A DNA stretch of 64,000 nucleotides, from the NCBI GenBank assembly GCA_013399305.1, contig VXAI01000114.1, positions 2,248,586-2,312,585 of the forward strand, given 5' to 3'. The DNA comes from Rostratula benghalensis (taxonomy: Eukaryota > Chordata > Aves > Charadriiformes > Rostratulidae). Below, one piece after another: positions 11,928 through 24,000 of this stretch. The stretch's first letter is position 1; each line of letters starts with the position of its first letter. Both the position numbers and the translations under genes were made by a program. The notes under the pieces were generated by a model. The model had not been told where the DNA came from, did no database searches, and saw nothing but the letters and a program-made list of their open reading frames with translations.

Positions 11928-12267
11928 NNNNNNNNNNNNNNNNNNNNNNNNNNNNNNNNNNNNNNNNNNNNNNNNNNNNNNNNNNNNNNNNNNNNNNNNN
12001 NNNNNNNNNNNNNNNNNNNNNNNNNNNNNNNNNNNNNNNNNNNNNNNNNNNNNNNNNNNNNNNNNNNNNNNNNNNNNNNNNNNNNNNNNNNNNNNNNNNN
12101 NNNNNNNNNNNNNNNNNNNNNNNNNNNNNNNNNNNNNNNNNNNNNNNNNNNNNNNNNNNNNNNNNNNNNNNNNNNNNNNNNNNNNNNNNNNNNNNNNNNN
12201 NNNNNNNNNNNNNNNNNNNNNNNNNNNNNNNNNNNNNNNNNNNNNNNNNNNNNNNNNNNNNNNNNNN
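11928..12267. other. assembly gap (340 N)
   Basis: A run of N lies inside the FAM43A CpG island, flanked on one side by a CGG repeat and on the other by CCCCCTCC-rich sequence. Such GC-rich promoter segments are commonly lost in short-read assemblies. The 5' UTR and start site of FAM43A probably fall here. Confidence 0.99.
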
Positions 12268-12639
12268 CACCCCCCTCCCTTCTTCCCTCCCGGCTCCGCT
12301 CGCCCCGGCCCGCCGAGCGCGGCCCCCAGCGGGGGACACCGGCCGCTGCCACACCGGGAGTGGGGTAGCGGGGAACCGGCCCGCGATCCCCTCTGTCTCC
12401 CTCGGCTGTAACGCGGGCATCGTCCCCACGATCACGAGTGCTGGGGGCCACAGCGGGGGCGGGGAAGATGGAGAGGGCAGCCGGGGGGGATAACCGGGAG
12501 CTCAGAACTCTCAAAGTAGTAAAAAATCCCACGGTCGCGGCTGGTCCCCACGCTTCAGGAGTCCCCAGACCCCGGCAGCCTTCCCGGCCAGGGCGTGCCG
12601 TGCAGGAGTCCCACTCTTGCGACATAATCCTCCCTTTGA

Positions 12640-13100
12640 TTTGGTTAGTCCGGCTCTGAAAGCCGAAGGGCCTGCAGCAAATAAAAGCTATTATGTATGA
12701 GTAATGCTTTGCTCTTTATTTATGTGCAGCAGCCGAACAACAAGGAGCTGTCTTGTAATTTCTTGCTGGGGTTGCTGGAGTACAGTCACAGACATAATGA
12801 GAAAGTTGGTCTCTGTGTCGTTGCTGTAGCTTCTCGTGTCATGTGTCATGTCCCCTGCCAGAAAATAGAAATCCCAGGGTTGCAGAGAGCAGCACTGTGT
12901 CGGGCTTTGAATAAACACTGGACAACAGGGGAGTGGTACGTACTCGTGCAGTAAAATAGGTAAATGCCTGCTTCAATTATTTGACAAATAATTTCTCGAG
13001 TTTGGATCAATTAAAACAAACCCGTGTGTCGTTACTGCTATTATTATTATTATTATTAAATTATGCCATCTAGCAGATTACTTGGGAACTGCAAGTAATC
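12640..13100. promoter_or_regulatory. AT-rich upstream block with ATT microsatellite (candidate regulatory element)
   Basis: Upstream of FAM43A the base composition switches abruptly to AT-rich. The block contains CAATTATTTGACAAATAATT, GATCAATTAAAAC and a short (ATT)n run near 13040-13058. The contrast with the flanking CpG island, and the short palindromic AT cores, suggest a conserved enhancer-like block. This is inference from composition. Confidence 0.25.
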
Positions 13101-13960
13101 GCAGTGACCGATGTTAAAAGGACTTGCCCATTTGCTTACATTTCAAAAATACCCCCTCCTTGGAGGGCAGCGCCGTCACCGCTGTCCCCTGAGGCTGCTC
13201 AGCCACAGCTGGTACCAGGGGGACGCCTGACCACATCTATGGTTTCCAGAGGCCCGTGGTGGGTGTGGATTTGTAACACGCTGCATTTCCTGTCTTTGGC
13301 AGCTGTAGCACAGCACGTTCGCAGTGTCGGGAAGGCTGTTTGTGGGCCCTGAGGAGTGAACGCGTTAACGCTCCGGTTTTCCGATGGGAAAACTGCAGTC
13401 AGAGAGCTGCACGGGCTGGCCACGCACCAGTCAGCACACGCAAGCCCTTGCGTGGCCACGGCAAGTTGACTGGACCCCTTGGCGTAAAGCCCAGCACCCA
13501 CGGAGACGCCGGGCCTGGCTCAGCACTGAGCTGAACCCAGCTCTCTGCCTCTTGAGCAAAATCCCACGGGGACTCTGCAGGAAGCGGGGCTGAGGTCTGC
13601 CCCGGCAGGCAGTGCCCCAGCTGGGAGGGGGGCCCTGGCACAGGCCGGGTGCTGGCCACCCACTGGGACCTCCCTGCGGTTCTGCCAGTGCAAGGGCAGG
13701 AGGGGCTTCGCGCCAGGCTGCAGCCACCCTGCAGACAGCTCCCGCCAGCCTGCAGGACCATCACGCTGTGCAGCAGGGAGAGAAAGGCTTTGATTTGTAC
13801 AGCTAATCCATTTCACCTCCAGAAGCGTCCAAAGTGCTTTTCCTTTGTCTTCTCTGGCTTGCAAGGTGAAAACAGAAGATGTGGCTGTGCACATAAAATA
13901 AATCCACATCTTAGGGTGACATGTGACACCCACACGTGGCGTGGCACTCCTGAGGTGCCT

Positions 13961-14023
13961 GCAGAGGGATTAGACTAGATGATCTTTCAAGGTCCCTTCC
14001 AATCCCTGATATTCTGTGATTCC
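13961..14023 (+). mobile_element. CR1 LINE 3' tail fragment
   Basis: The segment reads GGATTAGACTAGATGATC followed by TTTCAAGGTCCCTTCCAA and ends near ATTCTGTGATTC. This is the well-known 3' end of avian CR1 retrotransposons, heavily 5'-truncated. Confidence 0.85.
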
Positions 14024-14029
14024 CTGCTT

Positions 14030-15670
14030 GAGGTGTCCTGTTGAACTGCTGCACTGAGAGCCTGCAGCTCATGTCCCAGACCCACAGCTGCCCTCTGTTA
14101 AGGGGTTGCCACCTCACTGAACACCTCCTGAGAGCTGCAACCCTGGCTGCTCCTCTACGACGTGTGGGCACGGCAGCCTCTCCCTGGGAGCCTGGCTTTC
14201 CCTGCCTGCCTTCGCCTGTGGGCAGAGGAGCCTGTCCCAGGTCTTGGGCTGGTGGCTTTGCTGGCAGGTGTTGGCTCCAGGTGGGATGGAGCAGGTAAGG
14301 AACCCCCAAGCCTCCCTGTAGCACTGCCTCCAGGGGGAGGTTGGTGCCGGCAGGGCTGTCACAGGTATATGGACACTTCTGATAATGACTCCCACTGAGC
14401 TCTTTGCAGAGCCACTCTGGGCTCTGCCATCCCATGTGTGACCCACGTGTCACACATTTAAGGATGAAGACCTTAAATTTTCATGCATGACTCACACAGG
14501 CTGCTGAGCCCCGTGTCTCCCTGACAGCCCGCAGGCATACCTGTCTGCAAACCCCAGCGGTGTGTGAAGTGAGGAGGAGTGCCAACTTCCTTGCCCTCCC
14601 CACCACCTCCCAAGCCCCCAAGTCTGCTGCACTTCCATTTCTGTGATGTCTTCTTGGAGTGGCAGTTTCCTTATCAGCCCTTTGGAGACCGCTGGGGGCT
14701 CCAGGTGGTGGCTGGGGAGCAGCAGCCTCCCCAGTATGGCTGCCTCCGGGCTGGCTGCCGGGAAGGTGTCTTGTGGTTACAGCCCTTCTTGAGGATGGAA
14801 ACTGTCTCAGCTCAGTTCCTCACCATGCCTTTTCACCAGTTGGTGTGCCAGAGCGTTGCAGCCTTCCTTGTTTCATGAATGGGCCCGATTAGCTCCAGAA
14901 CCATCTCTTTCCTGCTGTGTGGTGGCTGCTTCAGTTCTGAGCATGGAGGATCGCCACACACTTGGCAACTTGGCAAATTGTGGTGGTCTGTGACAGCAAT
15001 TCCCAAAGGAAATGCTGACCACTCCTAGCCCTGTGCTGGGCTGAGGAGCTGTGTCGTGGTGTTTGGGTGAAATCTGGCAGGAGGCTGCTAGCCCAGTTAA
15101 GCTTGGGGCACCAGCCCTAAGCATGGGGCTAATCTTGAGATGTTGGATGTCCTTGCTTCACTGCCAGGAGGAAAAGCTGGGGCGCAATGAGAGGGGATCC
15201 TGCCCTGTGGGTCCTGGCCATGCTGCCTGCTTCCCAGTCAGCATGGTACTCCCTCCCCACCTGCGAGACCAGCAGCACCCACCCCATGCAGTGTAGGACA
15301 TGCAGGCTGGGGGCTTATCTGCACAGCCCTGTAGCCCGGGGGGGAGAAGAGCAGCCTGCTCTGGGTTTATGCAATGCCCCGGCAGCTACCGAGCATCACC
15401 TGCCCAGAGAGCTTGTGCGAGGCGTGGGAAAGTCTGTAAGATACTATCTCTGCCCCGCAGCCCAGCAGTGAGTGCTGCACTTGGCCCTTGGCAGACCCCC
15501 CCCTCCATCTGCCTCCTCCTCCCCTGACTGCTCCAGTCTGCACTGGAGCCCATGGTTGCACCCCACCACAAGTCCGTAGGCTGTGGGGTGCGTGCTCCCC
15601 TCGAGGGGGTGATGCCAGGCTGCCCATGCTGGCTGCCCTGCTGCAGTGTGGGGAGATGCCAGGGCCTCTA
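14030..15670. other. intergenic DNA, no gene seen
   Basis: GC-rich single-copy sequence lies between two CR1 fragments. Open frames on both strands are unsupported by splice sites, start context or recognisable protein motifs. Confidence 0.55.
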
Positions 15671-15671
15671 C

Positions 15672-15903
15672 CTGACGGGAGAGGGTAAAACCCTGCAGAG
15701 AGCAGCCCTAGAAAGGGTGGTCAGACCCTGGAATCAGCTGCCCAGGGAGGTGGTTGAGCACCCATCCCTGAATGTATTTAAGAGTTGTTTAGAAGTGGTG
15801 TTGGGAGATTTGGTGTAGGGGAGGAATTCGTAGAGTAGGGCTGATGGTTGGACTCGATGATCCCAAGGGTCTCTTCCAACCTGAATGATTCTATGATTCT
15901 ATG
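15672..15903 (+). mobile_element. CR1 LINE 3' end with octamer tail
   Basis: The segment encodes the last part of the CR1 reverse-transcriptase ORF; the pattern [16 protein letters not shown] is visible in one frame. It is followed by GGTTGGACTCGATGATC and CTCTTCCAACCTGAATGATT, and ends in repeated ATGATTCT octamers at 15886-15903. This is a typical 5'-truncated avian CR1 insertion in plus orientation. Confidence 0.92.
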
Positions 15904-18900
15904 ACCTTTGTGCCCAGCATCGAGAACTGGACCTGATGTGCGTCTTTGCTTGGGGAGAACAACGGGAAAAAGGTGCTGGGAAGAGCTGATATGAGAAAAC
16001 CAAAATATATCATAGGTACGTATTGATTTTGTCAGCGTATGAAAACATGCTTGGCTTTCACCTCTCAGAGCTCATTGTTCCACAGCAGCCCAAGTGACAC
16101 AGTCAAAATGAAACATTTCAAAACGGCATTTCAGTATTTTCCAAAACAGACTATTTCAGAGGCTCTGTAACTGTGCTAAATGTCGAAGTTTTGACTCTTT
16201 GTTCCGAACCAGGACAAAGGAAACGCTGAACTGTCAGGATCTTCCATGAAATGGAAAGGCTGAGTGGTGCGTGGGCCCTGTGGGCTCTCAGTGGGGACAA
16301 GTGGGATGTTGTGGCCTCTAGCCCGGCCGAGCATCATCCAGGTCTCATTGACAACAGCTGCAGATGGCTGCCTGCTGCATGGGACAGCACCTCCTGCTCA
16401 CGGAGAAGGGTCCTGAGTGTCCCTTAATGTCTGCCTCATGTCACCCCTACAGCTCTCCAGCCTCTTCAAAGGGGAGGAGCACCCCATCCTGCCAGCTTTC
16501 CTGTCCTGCCAGGCTCCAGAGCTCAGGGCTGGGGGCACGGGCGATGTCAGGACAGTGTGAGGAACAAGGAGGAGCCATGGGGTGATGGCCCTGGGTCCCC
16601 CTGGGTGCATGGAGGGCAATGCTAGTGCAGCTCAGGGTGCCATATCCCGGTGGCAGCCCCGGGGCTGTGGCGGTGGTGGCACACCTCTGCTGCCGTTGTT
16701 TTTCAGTCACCAAGGGCGGCACACCCCGCTTCCTGCCCCGGCGCTTCCTGCGCCTGCAGCTATAATTAGAGGGCAGCCGGAGGCCGGGGGTGCAGAGCCC
16801 TCCCTCAGGGGTCACAGCCCCCTCGGGGGGCAGCTCGCCGGGCCAGTGGGGCTGTGCCAGGCACCCGTCTTCCCACCATGCTGCTACCCGAGGGGTGCTG
16901 AGGCGGTGTTGGGGCAGCACCCTCTGCTCAATGCCCGTTCCTGGGGGCTGCCGCCATGGGGCCATCCCTGCCCATGCTGAGGGGGAGCCGGTGCAGGCAG
17001 TGGTGGGCAGTGGGATAGAGCCTGCCTGGGCAGAGCCAGCGAGCTGGGAGCCAGAGAAATCCCCTGCCGGCTTCCTGCCCGGCGCTTTGCACCTTCAAAG
17101 AGAAAGGCAGCTCTCTCTAATTAACCTTCCCCCACCCTGCCAAGTGGGGAGGTGATTTTTATCTTCATAGGGCTGGTGGAAGAAGCGGAGTCTAAAAAAA
17201 CTTGCCCAAGGGCCCCGGCGGGGTCGGTGCTTTCTCAGGGCTCAGCCTTGGCCAGGCTGCCCTGCTTCAGAGCCTCCCCAGGGTGCTCCTTCTTTCTAGA
17301 GGGAACCAAAAGATGGGGGAGCTTGCAGAACGGGCTCCTCCTGTTCTTATGGTGCCATCACGCTTCCAAGTACAGCTGGAAAGAAGAGGGTTCAAGCAGC
17401 TGCAGTTGTGGACAGAGCAAAATTGTCTTGGTGTTCTTGCAAGGGTGCTTTGCGGGGAGGGTTCTTAATGGGTCTGCTTGTCAGGCTGAGGTTGGTGGTA
17501 CCACTGAATCAAGCATTGTGAGCCTCCATGAATAATGAATAGCCATCACATGAATATTTTAGAGACACAGTCCTGAGATCTCCCAGTGCTGCCTTAGAGG
17601 GAAATGGAGGAAAAGTTGTCCAGAAAGAACAATGTTTCCTTCAGGCAAAAATGCACTGGTGTCATTGGCTTTTGAAAAACAGCTGCTGCTGCTAAATAAT
17701 TCTCGGGATTTGCATCAAAAACTGGAGCAGTGGTTTGGCTCCAAGGCACAAGTTGGGAGGGAGGCCAGCCCTTTTGACACAAGTCGATGATTGACGTGCA
17801 CTAGAGGGACAGCAGATTTTACTTCATCCATGCAAAGGGTTATGTGAGAAGTCCAAAGCCATGGCCACCCTCCAAAGAGCCAGCAGTGCTGGACATTCAT
17901 TTAATATGCTCCAAAGGAACGGTGAGAGGTTCAGCAATGCACAAGGGGTGATTGCTCTCCCAGGACAGCGTTGTGCTCCAGCCCAAGCACTGCTATGGAA
18001 GAGCTGAGTTGTGAGAACAAGGCCCAGCAGTGAAATTGGAGTTCATTTTTCGTGCTGTGGTATCTGCTGCATTGTATGAGAGCAGACTGCAAATCACAAC
18101 AGGTTTGTTGGACTTTGCAGCAGTGTGCCCCTCTCCATGCTCTCCTTGGCTGGCTGTGCTCTCGGCGTGGAGGCAGGGTGCCAAGACACCACTGTACAGC
18201 TCCTGTGGCAGCAGGTCTTCCTTGGTGGCCCTTTTCACTGCATGTGATTAATCCGTGTGTAAGTGTCTTCTAGAAGCAGGTTGCTGTCTGTAGGTAAAGC
18301 CAGAAGAAGCCCATATTGCTCAAGTGGGTACAGCAGAGCAAAAGGAGTGGGATGAGAAATGTTGCAATTAGAGATAGGCAATTAAGACTTGAGCCGAGAC
18401 TCTGTTGTCTCTTTTACTTGGCTCACCAATCTGTATCTCCTTCAGCATTGCTCTGCTCAAAGTGATCCTTGCTGTGCTGCTGGCATCAGTGGACACAAAT
18501 AATTCCTTACTGTTTATGAAGTCCCCAAAAATGTACCTGCTGCAAGAATGAGGGCAGTTTGGGCATTTCTTCAACAGTTCCCACAAAGGTGCCACAAAAT
18601 ATCTGCTGTAACTGTCCCTGGAGCACTTCAGAATGAAAACAGGGAATGTTGTGGGAAAGAAAAGGGCAATGTGTGGGAAAACCATCCCCATCAAAACGCA
18701 CGGTTCTGTTGCTTTTCAGGTTACCCTCAAACTTCACTGCCCCCAGGATGCACAAAGGGTTGCAAGCAGTGGAGCCAGCCTGAGTCTCCGTCCCCCACCT
18801 CGCCAGCACTCCTGCCTATACCCAAGCCTTTCTGTGTCTAGTCCATGCCGCCGGCCATGACTGCCTGTGTCCCATGGAGGGCCATTGAGCACAGCTCTGT

Positions 18901-20460
18901 GCTCTCTACCAGGGGCTGTGTCACCAGCTGAGGACCCTGGTGGTGCTGCTGGGGCTGTGCCAATGGGATTATTAAAGCACTTTACCCCTGGCTGGGCAGC
19001 CTGGGAACAGCATTTCATGTGCCCCGGCTGTGGAGTTAGAAGTGCTGCCAGACCCAAGGCGTGGGGAAAGGCCGGGCTGGCTGGCTGCTCTGGTTGATGA
19101 TTATGCAGCACAGAAGGAAGGTAACTTTTAACTGAAGTATAAAAGAAATACAATAATGAGCACTTATATTACTGCCTTGGTGCCTACATAAAGACCTGAG
19201 ATGGTTTTATTAAAGATGACTTGATTAAAAATGAATTTACTAAATCGCTGCATGCTGTCTGCAGCCCACCAGCCTTCCACTGGAGTACTTTGTGTAAATG
19301 AAAAGGCAAATGTTGAGTCCCCTTTCATCTGTCTTACTTGCCTTTAGGAAGCAAAGGAGGGGCCGGGCCAGGCTGGCGGTAGTGGCAGAGCCTGGGATGA
19401 GCATGGCAAGGGTTCAGGCGTACTTGGGAAATTTATGCCGTACGGTTGCTGGCTTTGAACAGGAGAAGAAAGGAAGAACTGCGTCTTCTTAATGAGTGTT
19501 TATCATGGGGAGGCATCACATAGTCCTGAGCATGAGAAAAGACCACTCCAGCCCATGGGGGTTTGTACACTGCCGTGCTGTTGAGCTTTGCCTGCCCGTG
19601 TAGGCAGCGCCTCTGTTTTCCAGAGATTAGCCAGGCTGTTCTCCAGTTACAACAGATACACAATACAGAGTTATCATCAAAAACATCTGGCCTTAACCCA
19701 ACACCCATAAAGCAGAAATGGTTCATAAATCAGTTCACTATGCAAGAACAGGTCAAGTTGTTTATTAATTTCACCTTCTCCCTGCTCTTGACCTGGACCA
19801 GCAGCAATGGCTGCTGCCACTGAAACCCATTTGAGGGTTCCCTGGCTAGGTGGGCAACATCCTTCACCCTGCAGAGATGCAAAGTTTTGGCAGCTGCCTC
19901 ACAGCACAACTCCCACCGCTGCATCTAGGATCCCTTGTTGTCACTGTCATCCCTCATATGTGCTATTAGCTGTGTTGGGGTGACAAAGCCTGGGGACAAG
20001 GATCCTGCACTGGGCTGGGTGTGTTACAGGGTGCAGAGGCAACCTCGGCCCCAGCAGCTTGTGGCTTCCCCCGGAGGGATGAACAAACCTCTGCCCCATC
20101 GCTGGCTGCTGGGACAGGGATTCTCATGCCTCGCTGCTGGTGTTGTTTGCTTCTCAGAGATAACATCTGTGCCAGGCCAAACTGGTGAGCAGAACTGGCC
20201 TCTGTGGCCATTGGGGCTTCCGTGGGCTCTGGTGGGACTGATTGCCCTGTGCCTCACCCCTTGGCCAAAGCTTTCTGCAGCAGCACAGACCTCGGGGTGC
20301 TGGGACTAGACCTGCCCTGGGTTTTGTTAGTGCCCATGTGTTAATGGTGGGGCTGGTGGCTACTGGGGAAATGAGAGAGTTAGAGCTGGGTTTGGGGTGG
20401 GAAGCGTCAGAGGCTCCATGCTGAGTGCCATGGGGGTGGACAGACAGACAGGCAGGACAG
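15904..20460. other. intergenic DNA, no gene seen
   Basis: This region lies between FAM43A and LSG1. AT-richer patches occur near 16010-16200 and 19100-19260. I find no supported exon, RNA gene or clear transposon. Open frames are short and mutually overlapping. Confidence 0.55.
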
Positions 20461-20463
20461 CAT

Positions 20464-20653
20464 GGGGATGGATGGATGGATGGATGGATGGATGGATGGA
20501 TGGATGGATGGATGGATGGATGGATGGGTGGTTGGATGGATGGATGGATAGTGCAGTGTCGGGGTGGACAGACAGGTGTGGGGATGGATGGATGGATGGA
20601 TGGATGGATGGATGGATGGATGGATGGATGGATGGATGGATGGATGGATGGAC
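20464..20653. repeat. (GGAT)n tetranucleotide satellite in two blocks
   Basis: Near-perfect GGAT/ATGG repeats occupy about 20464-20550, with a few GGGT and GGTT interruptions, and about 20583-20653. A unique spacer of about 30 bp separates them. The array lies about 350 bp upstream of the LSG1 start codon. It produces long spurious open frames on both strands. Confidence 0.97.
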
Positions 20654-20998
20654 GGGGCAGTGTAGGGATGGACAGGGGGACACGCATGTGACCACCTGGC
20701 CAGGGCAGCATGTGGATAGGTGTTGGAAGGATGGTCCATGAGCACATGAAGCGATGGAGAGGCCGGCTGGGCACGGATGGCCCCGGGGCGGCGGGTCACG
20801 GGGGTATCTGTCACCATGGAACCGTTCACGGAGGGGTGGGGACCGGTGCCGTGTCGCCGCCCGGCGGCGGGCGCGGGGAGCGCGGTGCCGGCCCGGAACC
20901 CACCTGCCCGGAACGCTGCTCCGCGGGTGCGGGGCGCGGCGGAGGGGGAGGCGCGGGGAAGCGGAAGTGGGGTGGCCCCTTCCGGCTGTGGCGGCGGC

Positions 20999-21079
20999 AT
21001 GGGCAAGAAGCGGGGCGCGGGGCTGGGCCGGTGCCTGCAGCGGCAGCGCGGCCTGGAGCGGCGCGGCGCCTCCTCATGG
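20999..21079 (+). CDS. LSG1: LSG1 coding exon 1
   Basis: Residues 1-27, starting MGKKRGAGLG and ending SSW in phase 0; the donor is GTAGGG. The basic N-terminus is expected for an rRNA- or ribosome-binding tail. Confidence 0.93.
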
Positions 21080-24000
21080 GTAGGGCGGCGGGGCTGGGGC
21101 GGCGGGAGGCCCGGGGCGGCGGGGCTGGGGGCGGCTAGAGGCTCGGGCTGACGGCGGTGTCTTGTCCCGGCAGCTGCACGCCAGCGAGGTGGGCGGCGAA
21201 CGCGGCCCGGAGCTGCAGTCGGCCGTCGAGCAGAGTCCGCTGGAGGAGTTCCTGGCCACGGCCGAGCTGGCCGGCACCCGCTTCGTGGCCGGTGAGGGAC
21301 CGGGACGGGTCCTGGGCTCCGGCTGTGCCCGGGGAGGGACTCAGTGCTGTCCGGGGAGGGGAAAATCCCGGGAGCGGGGAGGAGAACCCGGGCGGGGGCC
21401 GAGACCGGTTCTGGGGTGGGGGAGAGGGAATGGGGCTGGGGCTGGCCCTGGGGTTGGCCGGGCTGGAGAGAGGGGATGGGGTCCTGGGCCGGGGCTGGGG
21501 ATCTTCAGGGACGGGGTGGGGTGGCAGAGGCCAGCAGGGCTGGTGACAGGCGGGGACAGGGACAGCTGGCTTTAGAAGGCTGTCTCGTCCTTCCTGCAGA
21601 GCGCCTGAACATCCAGATTGTGTCAGCCCAGAGCCGCAGCGGCCTCCTCACGGCCCGGGAGGCCCAGCGTGTCCGGCAGCTGCAGGAGGAGAACCGGCAG
21701 TTCCTGCGCATCCCGCGGAGGTGAGTTCTGCAGGGCTGGCCGTGACTCCCCTCTGCCGAGGGGGCTTAGCCCCTTGGTGGCTGCAAGCCTGGGGGAAGCC
21801 ACCACCTGGCCTGCGTGAGCTTGTTGTAGCCTGTGGCACAGGCGTCTGCCTGTTGGTGGGTGTTGCCAGCCCCGGCTGATGCATCCTGATGGTGTGGGTG
21901 TCCTGGTCAAAGCCTGGTGGTGCTGGAGCTGGTGCATCCAGGAGATGTACTAAGTTTCTCCAGAAAGCCAGGAAACCAAGTAAGCCTTTGCAGAGTTTTG
22001 TGTGCAGTGGACAGAGGGATGAGCTCCCTATCTTCAATGCTGTGCAAATCTTAGCTTGAAAAAACAGCTTTGTGAGATCTAGTGTGCGTGGGATATCATC
22101 CTCCTAGCTGGTGGAGGTTAGAAGGAAGAAGGAAAAAAGGTGTAAGTGAAGCTACTGCAAACAGGTGTGTGCATGTCTGAACTGTAATTATTTCAGTGTA
22201 GCTGGATGTGTGGTGCCTGTCATCTTTATGGATGTTTATTGCAGTAATGTAACCAGTTCAGCTGCTGCTTCTGACCACTCACTCCAGACTGTGCTTGTAA
22301 CAGGCCACGCTGGGACAGGACAACCAGTGCAGCAGACCTGAAACAAGCAGAGAGGGAGAGCTTTCTTGAGTGGAGGCGCCAGCTTGCCCAGTGAGTATGA
22401 CATTGTGCCAGGGTAAGTAGCTGGTGGCATCTGGAGACACAGGAAACCGTGGGTTGTATTTCTCCTTACCTATAAAAGTAATATCTTGTCAGAGGCTCTC
22501 TGTACTGCCTACAGCAGCTTGTGCTGGTCCTGTGCTGCATCTCCTGGCCTGGAGAGCTCGGTGGTATCTGCTCACCCTTTGTGAACCCACACTTACCCTG
22601 AGCAAAGTCCCTCAGGTGCTGCTAACAGTGAGTCAAAGGTTGTACAGAGCCATGTCGGGTACCATCCTCACATTCATTGTGCTTTCCAGGTGGTACTCAT
22701 TTTGAGTATTGGGAGGTTTATTGTGGCTCTGAAATTTCACAGGCAGACTTTTGATGAGTTTTTGCTCTTTCTGTCATTACCAGTTCTCTACTGGGATGGT
22801 CAGGAGCCATCGTGTCACTGCTGAACTGGTGCCACTGGCGCTGGTTTACCTGGATGCACAACTCCCAGAAATGGTGCCTGCTCTGAGTCAGATTTGATAG
22901 CTGTCTCTGAAACTGAAGCTTCCTGGATCAAAGGAAATGATTGTGTGCTTACTGCCTGAAATGGGTCAAATAAAATCTCTTTTCTCTGTTTTGCCTCAGC
23001 CTCGAAGAAGAGAAAAAGTTAATTCTAACCCCTTTTGAACGAAACTTGGAATTTTGGCGTCAGCTGTGGAGAGTCATTGAAAGAAGGTAAAGAATATCAC
23101 TTTCTGCTTTTTAAAAGCAACATTTAATATGTTTTCCTGAATTGAAGCCTTTGAGTAAAGCTTGAAGTGCCTGAGCACAGCAAAAACAATAACATTTAGT
23201 GATGTTTATTGTCAGTATTATCAGCACTGAAGTGATTTGGTTTTGAAGTGATAAAAATGTGATGTGGAGGAGGGCAGCTGAGGGTTCGTGAGAGTCTCTT
23301 TGCCTCTTCCAGTACCTGTGTGGGAGGCCTCTTTTGAGAACGTGTCTTTGAGGTCTTTTGCTGAGATTAACCCTTTCCCCTCTCTCAGCCATATGGCTGC
23401 AGCCTGATGCTCAGGGGCAGGAGGCAAGGGAGAACAACTAAATATCAACTGGGGAAGAAAGAGCCTCTTGGTCCTTGGCCTTTTGCCACACAGAGAAATT
23501 GCAGCCGTGCACAAAAGACAACAGCTTGTCATATCACAGAAATAGCTTTGTTTGCTCTGCTGAGATGTAATACAATAGGAGTGCTATCTGCTACCTTAAT
23601 CTAACTGGGGCATTTAATTTCACTAGTAATTAAGTTTGAGATCATCTTGTCTGGTTTTCCTAAAATTGAAAAATACTTCACCAGTGAGGTCATGGTGAGC
23701 TGGTCCTTTCACAGAAGTGGCTTTGTACTGGGTGCTGCTGGGTCTTTGGCTGGGAGAGAGCTGGGCTGGGAGCATCCACTACAGGGTGTCATGATGGGCA
23801 GTGTTGAGTGTATTGTGTGTTTTGAGGTGGCTGGAACGGGTTATTAATGCCTTTCTGCTCTTGTTGGAGCTTTTTATTTCATGTAGAGTCAGGATGCTCT
23901 CTCAGAATTGAACGGGAAGGTTGTCCAGTCCCTTACCTGGCCAGATGATTTGATCTGTTGTAAGCATTTTCTTGTGTTTGCTTCAGACTAGCTCCCAGCA

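Larger units (their letters stand above)
10450..12440. promoter_or_regulatory. CpG island spanning FAM43A coding region and promoter
   Basis: The segment has very high GC with dense CpG from the 3' part of the FAM43A coding region through its 5' UTR and beyond the assembly gap. This fits a CpG-island promoter for the minus-strand gene. The transcription start probably lies in or near the gap at 11928-12267, so it cannot be placed. Confidence 0.7.
20750..21560. promoter_or_regulatory. LSG1 CpG-island promoter
   Basis: A high-GC, CpG-dense segment covers the LSG1 5' UTR, coding exons 1 and 2 and the start of intron 2. No TATA box is evident. Two ETS-type cores sit just before the start codon: GCGGAAGTG at 20961-20969 and CCTTCCGG (reverse orientation) at 20978-20985. 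This is typical of housekeeping promoters driven by GABP/ELK-class factors. The transcription start is not resolved. Confidence 0.75.

Noticed and set aside
9919..12435. Very long minus-strand open frame across the first gap
   Set aside because: It runs through N bases and overlaps FAM43A in another frame; it has no recognisable protein similarity and is a GC-rich shadow.
20154..21006. Open frames encoding long GWMD or HPSI repeats
   Set aside because: They are direct translations of the (GGAT)n satellite and not genes.
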